Shown here: one piece after another, positions 8,001-13,195 of the stretch
Numbering within the stretch: position 1 is the first letter of the stretch
Layout: every line of letters begins with the position of its first letter
Origin: Planctomycetaceae bacterium
GTDB taxonomy: Bacteria > Planctomycetota > Planctomycetia > Planctomycetales > Planctomycetaceae
DNA length: 13,195 bases
Reading direction: 5' to 3'
Assembly (NCBI GenBank): GCA_003445035.1
Contig: DLVV01000321.1
Location: forward strand, 1-13,195
The notes under the pieces: model-generated
What the model was told of the DNA's origin: nothing
The model's input: only the letters and a program-made list of their open reading frames with translations
Databases searched by the model: none
Position numbers and translations under genes: made by a program

Positions 8001-8248
8001 TGAGCATCAACAACCGGCTGGTCGATCGTGGTTACGCCTCGGCAGCCCAGACGGGTGTCTACGGCCCCGAAAGAGAGTGGTTGATCGAGGGGCACGGCGT
8101 GGATCCGGACGTGGTTGTCGACAACCTGCCCCACGCGACGTTTCGTGGTGGTGACGCCCAGTTGGATGCCGCCGTCAAGCATCTGCTGGAGAAGATCAAG
8201 AAGGATCCGCGCCCGGTGCCCAGGCCACCCCAATACCGCAAGCGGTGA
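5003..8248 (+). CDS. Secreted tricorn-like S41 protease with two PD40 propellers and a PDZ domain
   Basis: A 1081-residue peptidase of the tricorn type (MEROPS S41B). Order: signal peptide (hydrophobic 4-17, cleavage near Ala23-Ala24); a first PD40 propeller from about 27 to 315; a second from about 315 to 690, interrupted by a charged, low-complexity linker at about 538-572 (EDLGEDRP ... KTQKTDKKP); a helical C1 domain from about 695 to 750; a PDZ domain at about 760-843; and the C2 catalytic domain from about 885 to 1060. By comparison with Thermoplasma tricorn (Ser745, His746, Ser965, Glu1023), the nucleophile is Ser971 in TASDGEAF, with His745 in LHIY and Glu1029 in IEGHGVDPD. The residue before the His is Leu744, where tricorn has Ser745. 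VIDVRHNRGGN marks the core of C2. No strong ribosome-binding site is visible. An alternative ATG at 4955 would add 16 basic residues before the signal and overlap the previous stop as ATGA. The likely role is cleavage of peptides outside the cytoplasm; the substrate is unknown. Confidence 0.92.
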   Translation: MTLRIALVWLIVAGLSADSLEAAGSRGYFRHPSVHDQTVVFTAEGDLWTVSLAGGRAARLTTHLAQETYPRISSDGRLVAFSAAYEGAREIYVMPLAGGRPRRLTFDGESSRVVGWAPDGRVAYATRHYSTLPNTQMVLVHPETLAIERVPLEQASQAAWGADGRTLFFTRLSKQGSSTKRYKGGTAETLWRFRPKTSEAVPLTSNYTGTSRDPMAWNGRLYFASDRDGTMNLWVMDTNGAAKPQQLTRHRGFDVLRPALSEGRIVYQWGADLRVYDIGEETDRKIGITLPSDFDQTREKWIEKPIEYLTALDLSPDGDRVAVTTRGNVFILPTKPGRRIHLTRNPGTRYRGARFSADGKSLVALSDATGEFEFYRLPANGIDPAKKLSADGKVFRYFPVPSPDGKFVAYRDKNYELWLLDVAGGKSRRIARSENYNFSWLSWSPDSRWLAYVVAAENSNDRIHLHDVKKKAGTPVTSDRYDSYSPTWSSDGRFLYFLSDRNFESLVTSPWGPRQPEPFFDRTTQIFELSLVKKQRSPFQPKEDLGEDRPATADGAKSKTQKTDKKPVRIDLDGIAARISLVPVPAGNYTTLSAADKQLYFVSRSTTKKRTMTLKAIRRDAEAKPVTVLSDIKSFRVSGNRKKVLVHKDDNLHVFEASGSAPKSLTKSRVSLSGWRLAVDPTTEWRQMFVDAWRMERDYFYDPNLHGVDWKEVLERHLPLVDRVTDRAELNDLISQMVGELEALHIYVRGGDHRDADDGVSIGQLGAVLRRDADRGGYVVEHVYRTDPDLPDQVSPLSRPGVEVEAGAVIESIDGVPTLSVDHINVLLRNKSGRKVLCSIRDLRAKAPRRVIVEPVSSSRAADLRYDQWEYTRRLAVEKSGKGKVGYVHLRAMGRTNIAEWARHYYPVFQRQGLVIDVRHNRGGNIDSWILEKLLRKAWFYWKPRVGKPFWNMQYAFRGHLVVLCNEKTASDGEAFTEGFRRLGMGRVIGTRTWGGEIWLSINNRLVDRGYASAAQTGVYGPEREWLIEGHGVDPDVVVDNLPHATFRGGDAQLDAAVKHLLEKIKKDPRPVPRPPQYRKR

Positions 8249-8319
8249 GGCTGGGAATCTCGACCCCGCTCGTGCTACGTTGACCGACTCCAGATCGACT
8301 CCTCCTGAAAATCATCCCG

Positions 8320-9321
8320 ATGGACACGCTCGAACAGGGTTCCGGCAAGCTCTTCACCGATCCGTCGTCGATCGCCGCCCGGGCCGACTTTCGTCAGAAG
8401 TCCCGCGCGATGACCGAGAAGGTGACGACGGTCTCAGATGCGGTCGACCGACTGCTCGGTGACGGGGATTACCTGGCCATCGGGGGTTTCGGCGGAGATC
8501 GAATTCCGACCGCGGTGGTCCACGAGGTCATCCGGCAGAACAAGCAGGACCTCGGCTTTGCCGGGCACACCTCGACGCACGACTTCCAGGTCATGTGCGC
8601 CGGCAACCTGATGGGACGCGGCCAGGTGCTGGCCCGGGTCGACAACGCCTACGTGGTGGGACTGGAGGCCCGCGGATTGTCTCGGCAGGCCCGCCGGGTG
8701 ATGGAATCGGGCGAGGTCGAATTCACCGAGTGGAGCAACTACACGCTGGCCTTGCGGTTCCGGGCCGCCGCGATGGGTGTGCCCTTTCTGCCGGCTCACT
8801 CGGTGCTTGGCACCGACACGATGAAACACAGCGCTGCGAGGAAGATTGTCTGCCCGTTCACCGAAGAACCGATGGTCGCCGTGCCGGCACTCTATCCCGA
8901 CCTCGCCGTGATCCATGTCCACGAATCCGACCCGTTCGGCAATTGCCGGATCGAGGGGATCAGCGTGGCCGACCTCGACGTGGCCCGATCGGCCAAGCGA
9001 TTGATCATCACCTGCGAGAGAGTGATCAGCAACGACGAGATTCGCTCCAACCCGACTCGAACAGCCATTCCTTATTACTGTGTCGATGCCGTCTGCGAGG
9101 TGCCGCTGGGAAGCTATCCCGGCAACATGCCCTACGAGTACTACTCGGATGAGGAACACATCGGGCAGTGGCTGGCAGTCGAAGAGGACCTGGACGAGTA
9201 CCGCCGGTTCCTGGATTACCACATCTTCGAGGTCTCCGATCACCAGGAATACGTCCGCCGGGCCGGTGGCCTTGATCGGCTCGAGGAACTCCGTCGACTC
9301 GAGTTCATGGAAACATCCTAG
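8320..9321 (+). CDS. Glutaconate-type CoA-transferase, subunit A
   Basis: A 333-residue cytoplasmic subunit of a family I acyl-CoA:carboxylate CoA-transferase, most like GctA of the Acidaminococcus glutaconate CoA-transferase. Family features: the nucleotide/CoA-binding loop IGGFGGDRIPTAV at 54-66, the WSNYTLALRFRAAAMGVPFLP stretch near 138-158, VAVPALYPDLAVIHVHESDP at about 187-205, TCERVISNDEIRSNPT at 231-246 and IPYYCVDAV at 250-258. It has no catalytic Glu, which sits on the B subunit encoded next. Compared with GctA it has about 30 extra N-terminal residues (LFTDPSSIAARADFRQKSRA and flanks). ATG 8320 is chosen because this extension resembles the N-termini of related bacterial proteins; a second in-frame ATG at 8410 would give the classical GctA start. 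No Shine-Dalgarno is seen before either. The acid substrate is unknown. The B-subunit gene starts 28 bases after the TAG, so the two form a transcription unit. Confidence 0.9.
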   Translation: MDTLEQGSGKLFTDPSSIAARADFRQKSRAMTEKVTTVSDAVDRLLGDGDYLAIGGFGGDRIPTAVVHEVIRQNKQDLGFAGHTSTHDFQVMCAGNLMGRGQVLARVDNAYVVGLEARGLSRQARRVMESGEVEFTEWSNYTLALRFRAAAMGVPFLPAHSVLGTDTMKHSAARKIVCPFTEEPMVAVPALYPDLAVIHVHESDPFGNCRIEGISVADLDVARSAKRLIITCERVISNDEIRSNPTRTAIPYYCVDAVCEVPLGSYPGNMPYEYYSDEEHIGQWLAVEEDLDEYRRFLDYHIFEVSDHQEYVRRAGGLDRLEELRRLEFMETS

Positions 9322-9349
9322 TTCTCCCAATCCACGATCCCCGTACGCC

Positions 9350-10132
9350 ATGTCCGACTCGCCAACCGACTACAACGCGATGGAGCTGATGGTGACCTGC
9401 GCGTCGCGGTTGCTCGAGAATGGCCGCACGGTGGCCGTGGGGACGGGAGTGCCCTGCTCGGCGGCGATGCTGGCCCAGCGACTGCACGCCCCGGACCTGA
9501 CGGTGTTCTTCGAGGCCGGTGGGGTGGCGCCGCAGTTGCCCGCGATGCCGATCAGCGTTGGAGACTCGCGGACGTTCTACCGCGGGCTGATGGCGACCAG
9601 CATGTGCGAGGTGATGGAGACCTGCCAGCGGGGGTTGATGGACTACACGTTTTTGGGCGGGGCCCAGATTGATCCCTACGGGAATCTCAACTCGACGATG
9701 ATCGGTGACGACTACGCCAACCCGCGGGTGCGGTTTCCCGGCAGTGGTGGGGCCAACGACCTGGCGAGCCTGTGCTGGCGGACCCTGGTGGTGACCAACC
9801 ACGATCCCCGTCGGTTCGTCGAACAGCTCGATTTCATGACCACTCCCGGTTACCTCGACGGGCCGGGAGCTCGCGAGGCGGCCGGATTGATGCCGGGAAC
9901 CGGTCCGTATCGTGTGATCACCGACCTGGCGATCCTGGGCTACCATGATCAGACACGCCGGATGGAAGTGCTCAGCCTGCATCCGGGCGTGACGCTTGAT
10001 GAGGTCCAGCAGCAGACCGGCTTCGAAATCGGAGCGGCGTCCGAATTGATCGGGACCGAGCCGCCCAGTGAACAGGAATTGCGTGTCCTCCGCGACGAGG
10101 TGGATCCGCACGGATATGTCATCGGGCGATGA
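9350..10132 (+). CDS. Glutaconate-type CoA-transferase, subunit B
   Basis: A 260-residue partner of the preceding subunit and the catalytic half of the enzyme. The family's active-site glutamate, which forms the glutamyl-CoA thioester, is Glu55 in TVFFEAGGVAP, matching Glu54 of GctB. Other landmarks are the N-terminal ELMVTCASRLLENGRTVAVG segment (12-31), LGGAQIDPYGNLNST at about 102-116 and FPGSGGANDLASLC at about 128-141, the glycine-rich loop typical of the family. The C-terminus (LSLHPGVTLDEVQQQTGF, 204-221) is the usual CoA-transferase ending. ATG 9350 is the natural start just after subunit A; there is no visible ribosome-binding site, so translation may depend on the upstream gene. The TGA at 10130-10132 overlaps an in-frame ATG (10129) of the next gene. 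The pair probably activates a carboxylic acid with CoA from a donor acyl-CoA; which acid cannot be told from sequence. Confidence 0.92.
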   Translation: MSDSPTDYNAMELMVTCASRLLENGRTVAVGTGVPCSAAMLAQRLHAPDLTVFFEAGGVAPQLPAMPISVGDSRTFYRGLMATSMCEVMETCQRGLMDYTFLGGAQIDPYGNLNSTMIGDDYANPRVRFPGSGGANDLASLCWRTLVVTNHDPRRFVEQLDFMTTPGYLDGPGAREAAGLMPGTGPYRVITDLAILGYHDQTRRMEVLSLHPGVTLDEVQQQTGFEIGAASELIGTEPPSEQELRVLRDEVDPHGYVIGR

Positions 10133-10161
10133 CCGACGAAGCGCAACGGGAGAAACCGAAC

Positions 10162-11454
10162 ATGCACCGACGTACGTTTACCGGATCGGCCCTGGGGATC
10201 ATGGGGACATTGGCCGTGGGTTCGGTGCCGCCGGCCGAGGCGGCACCGTCGAAGGGAAAGCCGCTGACCGCCGCCGGGATGGCTCGCGACAAGAAGAACG
10301 CGGTTCCCTATGCCAAGCCCAAGGGACTGAGGAACGGGTTCGACAGTGTCGACATGAACGAGGTGATGGTCGTACAGCAGCAACCGGCCGTCCGTGTGAA
10401 ACTCGAGATGGCCGGCAAGCCCCAGGCCGCTCAGCTCGACGACGGGACGGTCATCGTCGCCGGTTTCATCGAGCCGCCGGTGCACAAGCAGTCCCGCTGC
10501 ACATTGCAGTACTCCCGGGACAACGGCCGGACATTCGGCAAACCTGTTGTGCTCGAGATGCCGGGTCGCACCGGCGGATTCCGTTGCCTGAAGGACGGCA
10601 CGCTGATCCTGGGACACCCCGGAGGAATCAGTCGGTCGACCGATGCCGGCAAGACCTGGTCGACGTGGGCGTTCCCCAAGAACATCGTTCCCGGCACCGG
10701 TCGCCTGGGCCTGGGCGAATGTCACGGCCCTGTCGAACTCGACGACGGCACCCTGGCCATGCACCTCTATCGTGTCGTCGGAGGCTACAAGTGGAATGCG
10801 TACCTGATCCGGTCGACCAATCGAGGCAGGACCTGGGGCGACCCGACACAGGTTCCGACCCGGACCGATTCGGATGAGATCAGCTACGAGTACCTGCCCG
10901 AGCAGAAGCGGATCTACGGCGTGACCCGTTCGAGTGCTGCCCAGATCCGACGGGTGAAGTCGTTTGCCGACCAGGTGCCGGGTGGCAAGAACGCCCCGCT
11001 GGGTTCGGAGGCCGGTGACGCGGCCTTCCAGTTCCATTCCGACGACGCGGGACGGACCTGGACCGATCCGGTTCCCACCGGCCTGGGAGTGCTGCAGGCG
11101 GCCGGGGCCTACCCGATGAAGCTGGCCGACGGACGGATGATCCTGCTGTATGGCAACCGGCAGTTCCCCTACGGCACCCAGGCCGTCGGCAGCCATGACA
11201 ACGGCAAGACCTGGGCCCTGGATCAGCCGATCATTCTCTCGTGGCACAGCTGGTCGGGTTACTGCGGCCATCCCCGCAGCGTGCAACTGCATGACGGCAC
11301 GATGGTCACCGGTTACTACACGCACCGGATCGACAATCCCGGTGACGGGCCGGTCGATCCCGGCCGCGGTGCTCCGCCGCCCAACCACAACCGGCAGGAC
11401 ACCGGCGAGATCGTTCGCTGGCGCGTGCCGGACGCCTGGCCGGCGAAGTCCTGA
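10162..11454 (+). CDS. Exported BNR/Asp-box (sialidase-like) beta-propeller protein
   Basis: A 430-residue protein of the sialidase/BNR superfamily, six-bladed propellers that include exo-sialidases and other glycan-active or glycan-binding proteins. Five Asp-box motifs (S-x-D-x-G-x-T-W) are regularly placed: SRDNGRTF at 118-125, STDAGKTW at 159-166, STNRGRTW at 218-225 (Asn for Asp), SDDAGRTW at 293-300 and SHDNGKTW at 344-351. The N-terminus MHRRTFTGSALGIMGTLAVG, with an Ala-rich cleavage region at about 25-29, looks like a Tat signal. ATG 10162 is chosen because GGGAG (10148-10152) lies nine bases upstream; an earlier ATG at 10129 overlaps the CoA-transferase stop as ATGA and would add 11 polar residues. 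I see no FRIP motif or clear Arg triad, so true sialidase activity is not shown. It is the last gene of the plus-strand run and ends three bases from the convergent cyclophilin-like gene. Confidence 0.87.
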   Translation: MHRRTFTGSALGIMGTLAVGSVPPAEAAPSKGKPLTAAGMARDKKNAVPYAKPKGLRNGFDSVDMNEVMVVQQQPAVRVKLEMAGKPQAAQLDDGTVIVAGFIEPPVHKQSRCTLQYSRDNGRTFGKPVVLEMPGRTGGFRCLKDGTLILGHPGGISRSTDAGKTWSTWAFPKNIVPGTGRLGLGECHGPVELDDGTLAMHLYRVVGGYKWNAYLIRSTNRGRTWGDPTQVPTRTDSDEISYEYLPEQKRIYGVTRSSAAQIRRVKSFADQVPGGKNAPLGSEAGDAAFQFHSDDAGRTWTDPVPTGLGVLQAAGAYPMKLADGRMILLYGNRQFPYGTQAVGSHDNGKTWALDQPIILSWHSWSGYCGHPRSVQLHDGTMVTGYYTHRIDNPGDGPVDPGRGAPPPNHNRQDTGEIVRWRVPDAWPAKS

Positions 11455-11457
11455 TCG

Positions 11458-11832
11458 TCACATCGCCTCGATCACGATTGGCTCGCTGCCGTCCAGTTCA
11501 GACAATTCCGAGCAGTCCTCGTTGATGTGACCGATCGGGTTGACCGGACTGGCCGCCCGGGGTTCGTTGCCGAAGGAGGCCGGGGTCGGTCCGAAGAAGA
11601 TGCAGAACGCCGTGCCGGGTGGCCAGTAGGCCAGTTCTCCGACGGCCATTTCGGATCGGGCGTCATCGGCTTCGGTCTGTTGCACGTCGATCCGGAAGTA
11701 GTACTCCTCGCCCCACCGGTTTCCCAGGCCCTCGATGGGCAACGCGTCGTAGATGGCCTGGGCGGTCTCGGATTCGTTCAACTGGGCCTCGAACTCGAGG
11801 TCGCCGACTCGCAGGCGGATCAGGTGCGACAT
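11458..11832 (-). CDS. Cyclophilin-like fold protein (TM1367-like, PF04126 type)
   Basis: A 124-residue, acidic, cytoplasmic protein matching the small cyclophilin-like family typified by Thermotoga TM1367. Shared landmarks: the N-terminal IRLRVGDLEFEAQLNES strand pair (5-21), NRWGEEYYF at 38-46, VGELAYWPPGTAFCIFFGPTP at 64-84, and ASPVNPIGHI at 94-103 near the end. Residues C-terminal to this are acidic (NEDCSELSELDGSE). The family has a cyclophilin-like barrel, but peptidyl-prolyl isomerase activity is not established and the function is unknown. The frame is open upstream to 12009, but ATG 11832 fits the family's N-terminus and leaves an intergenic region before the divergent PSD1 gene. 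No strong ribosome-binding site is seen. It is convergent with the BNR gene (three-base gap) and alone on its strand here. Confidence 0.85.
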   Translation of the reverse strand: MSHLIRLRVGDLEFEAQLNESETAQAIYDALPIEGLGNRWGEEYYFRIDVQQTEADDARSEMAVGELAYWPPGTAFCIFFGPTPASFGNEPRAASPVNPIGHINEDCSELSELDGSEPIVIEAM

Positions 11833-11922
11833 GGTGGACAGTCCCGGGGTGGAGCGAGTTGGAATCAGGATGCGAGGTCGATAAACAACATTCAAGTGAC
11901 CCGGCCGTTGGGTGGTCTCGCA

Positions 11923-11951
11923 TTGATGTCCTTCCCACCGGTCAGGAGAAT
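11923..11951 (+). promoter_or_regulatory. Candidate sigma-70-like promoter of the PSD1 gene
   Basis: TTGATG (11923-11928) and GAGAAT (11946-11951) are separated by exactly 17 bases, and each matches four of six positions of the bacterial consensus. Transcription would begin near 11958, just before the hairpin at 11963-11979, giving a leader of about 45 bases. This is a pattern match only and could be chance. Confidence 0.3.
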
Positions 11952-11962
11952 TGATTGGACAG

Positions 11963-11979
11963 CCGAGAGAATCTCTCGG
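11963..11979 (+). repeat. Perfect 7-bp hairpin in the PSD1 leader
   Basis: CCGAGAG (11963-11969) and CTCTCGG (11973-11979) form a perfect seven-base-pair stem with a three-base AAT loop. It lies nine bases before the ribosome-binding site of the PSD1 gene. There is no U-run after it, so it is not an intrinsic terminator. It could be an operator palindrome or an mRNA stability/translation element; function is unproven. Confidence 0.45.
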
Positions 11980-12002
11980 GACCGTGCGGAGAGAGGCCGG
12001 AA

Positions 12003-13195
12003 ATGACAAGGCAGAGCAGCATGTTGGGACGACGCAAGATGATGACCGTCGCGTTGGCGATCGGTGTTGTCGGTGGTTCGATCGTCTCGGCTGCTGAACC
12101 GGTGACGTTCGAGAAGCACGTCCGCCCCATCCTCAAGACTCACTGCTTTCTCTGCCACGGCGAGTCCAGCGTGGCCAAGGGGAAGCTCGATCTCCGGCTG
12201 CGACGATGGCTCGTTCGCGGTGGAGAATCCGGTGCGGCGATTGTCGCGGGACAGCCCGACGAGTCGTACCTGTTGGATCGGATTTCCCTGGGCGAGATGC
12301 CACCGGGCGAGAAGCGTCTGACGTCCGAGGAGATCGAAGTGATCCGGAAGTGGATTGCCGCCGGGGCCGTCACGGCTCGGCCCGAACCGGAGACGATCGA
12401 GGGAGGCAATTACCTCTCTGAGGAGGACAGGAGCTTCTGGTCGTTCCAGCCCGTGCGACGTCCTGCGGTCCCTGTGGTCGGCAATTCTCACCAGCTACGC
12501 ACGCCGATAGACGCGTTTCTGCTGAAACGGCTCGAGGAACGGGGATTGGCGATGTCCGATCCGGCCACCCGGGCCGTACTGGTCCGACGGGTGACGTTCG
12601 ACCTGGTCGGCCTGCCGCCGACGCCCGAACAGGTGCGACGGTTTGTCGAGGACCAGGAACCGGGGGCGTGGCAGCGGCTGGTGCAGCGGCTGATGGCGTC
12701 GCCACGGTATGGCGAGCGCTGGGGCCGCCACTGGCTTGATGCGGCCGGCTATGCCGATTCGGAAGGCTACAGCGACGATGATCGCATTCGCCCGTCGGCG
12801 TTTCGCTTTCGGGATTTCGTGATTCGCTCGTTCAACGAAGATCAGCCGTTCGATAAGTTCGTCGTGCAGCAATTGGCCGGCGACGAACTGGTGCCGCCGC
12901 CGGGTCAAACGTTGAGTCCCGAGCAGATCGAGGCGTTGGCAGCGACCGGTTTCCTGAGAATGGCTCCTGATGGCACCGGGTCCGGCGGGGTCGTTGCCGT
13001 GGTGGCCCGCAACGAGGTCGTCGCCGACACGATCCGCATTGTCTCCACGTCACTGCTGGGTCTGACGGTCGGTTGTGCCCGGTGTCACGACCACCGCTAC
13101 GATCCGATCAGCCAGGCGGATTATTACCGCATCCGGGCGATCTTTGAACCGGCTCTTGATCCGAAGAGCTGGCGGACACCCGACGGCCGCAAGTT
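12003..13195 (+). CDS. PSD1-type protein: cytochrome c domain plus DUF1549 (cut by right edge)
   Basis: The frame is open from ATG 12003 to the window end: 397 complete codons plus two bases. A basic N-terminus (LGRRKMM) and hydrophobic segment (14-29) ending SAAEP form a Sec-type signal. Next is a planctomycete-type cytochrome c domain (about 33-122): CFLCHG gives heme ligands Cys48, Cys51 and His52, and LGEMPPGEKRL gives the probable axial Met99. A linker with the characteristic SFWSFQPVRRP (144-154) leads into DUF1549 from about 165: ATRAVLVRRVTFDLVGLPPTP (188-208), SPRYGERWGRHWLDAAGYADS (233-253) and a second CxxCH in GCARCHDHRYDPI (357-369; Cys358, Cys361, His362). Full-length relatives continue into DUF1553 and are roughly twice this length or more. 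They are exported and often followed by a DUF1501 gene. GGAGAGAGG six bases upstream supports the start. The electron-transfer or enzymatic role of the family is not established. Confidence 0.93.
   Translation, partial: MTRQSSMLGRRKMMTVALAIGVVGGSIVSAAEPVTFEKHVRPILKTHCFLCHGESSVAKGKLDLRLRRWLVRGGESGAAIVAGQPDESYLLDRISLGEMPPGEKRLTSEEIEVIRKWIAAGAVTARPEPETIEGGNYLSEEDRSFWSFQPVRRPAVPVVGNSHQLRTPIDAFLLKRLEERGLAMSDPATRAVLVRRVTFDLVGLPPTPEQVRRFVEDQEPGAWQRLVQRLMASPRYGERWGRHWLDAAGYADSEGYSDDDRIRPSAFRFRDFVIRSFNEDQPFDKFVVQQLAGDELVPPPGQTLSPEQIEALAATGFLRMAPDGTGSGGVVAVVARNEVVADTIRIVSTSLLGLTVGCARCHDHRYDPISQADYYRIRAIFEPALDPKSWRTPDGRK

Larger units (their letters stand above)
11833..12002. promoter_or_regulatory. Divergent intergenic region before the PSD1 cytochrome gene
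   Basis: This 170-base region separates the cyclophilin-like gene (minus) from the PSD1-type gene (plus). It contains a plausible plus-strand promoter (11923-11951), a leader hairpin (11963-11979) and a strong purine-rich ribosome-binding site (GGAGAGAGG, 11988-11996) six bases before ATG 12003. For the minus strand I found only weak -35-like hexamers and no good -10. Confidence 0.4.

Noticed and set aside
7004..8233. 409-codon open frame on the minus strand opposite the protease catalytic domain
   Set aside because: The plus strand has the PDZ and S41 active-site motifs; the antisense product has no domain pattern.
8249..8319. Promoter-like TGCTACGTT before CoA-transferase A
   Set aside because: It matches the extended -10 consensus poorly and no -35 is placed correctly, so I did not list it as a promoter.
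8434..9351. 305-codon minus-strand frame opposite CoA-transferase A
   Set aside because: Antisense shadow; the GctA motifs are on the plus strand.
9949..11388. 479-codon open frame on the minus strand opposite the BNR gene
   Set aside because: No recognisable motif, and the plus strand carries five Asp boxes in register.
11527..12006. 159-codon plus-strand frame across the cyclophilin-like gene and the intergenic region
   Set aside because: It runs antisense to a clear PF04126-type protein and overlaps the PSD1 start.
1..13195. Search for CRISPR repeats, insertion-sequence ends, tRNA/rRNA genes, toxin-antitoxin or defence genes
   Set aside because: No regularly spaced repeats, transposase motifs, cloverleaf sequences or defence domains were seen on reading both strands.

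Overview
The window reads as chromosomal DNA of a planctomycete. It is GC-rich and tightly packed. It carries families strongly associated with that phylum: two DUF1501 proteins (one cut by the left edge), a cytochrome-c/DUF1549 (PSD1-type) protein cut by the right edge, a Tat-exported sugar-isomerase-like TIM barrel, PD40 beta-propellers and a BNR/Asp-box propeller. Shine-Dalgarno sequences are good for some genes (DUF1501, BNR protein, PSD1 protein) and not visible for others (tricorn-like protease, both CoA-transferase subunits). The order below phylum cannot be resolved from this window.

Layout. Bases 1-122 hold the last 39 codons of a DUF1501 gene (+). It is followed by a D-2-hydroxyacid dehydrogenase (177-1136, +). 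A minus-strand pair comes next: a Tat-exported DUF1501 protein (2051-3436) and, three bases downstream, a secreted PD40 propeller protein (1142-2047). A 151-base divergent intergenic region (3437-3587) separates this pair from a same-strand run of six genes on the plus strand. These are a Tat-exported TIM-barrel protein (3588-4496), a small four-helix membrane protein (4521-4958), a large secreted tricorn-like S41 protease (5003-8248), the two subunits of a glutaconate-type CoA-transferase (8320-9321 and 9350-10132), and a secreted BNR/Asp-box propeller (10162-11454). A small cyclophilin-like protein (11458-11832, minus) follows tail-to-tail. It is divergent from the PSD1-type cytochrome gene that starts at 12003 and runs off the window.

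How the genes fit together. Most products are predicted to be exported (Tat or Sec signals). The set looks like extracytoplasmic breakdown and sensing of peptides and glycans, plus two cytoplasmic metabolic functions (an NAD-type 2-hydroxyacid dehydrogenase and an acyl-CoA transferase). The six-gene run has short gaps and two ATGA-type start/stop options, so co-transcription is plausible. A shared pathway is only an inference, because the six families do not form a textbook pathway. I see no CRISPR array, insertion sequence, phage gene, tRNA, rRNA, toxin-antitoxin pair or defence system, and no clear evidence of an undescribed system. The most interesting points are the altered active-site neighbourhood in the tricorn-like protease, the uncharacterised membrane protein in front of it, the unusual content of the run, and the leader hairpin before the PSD1 gene.
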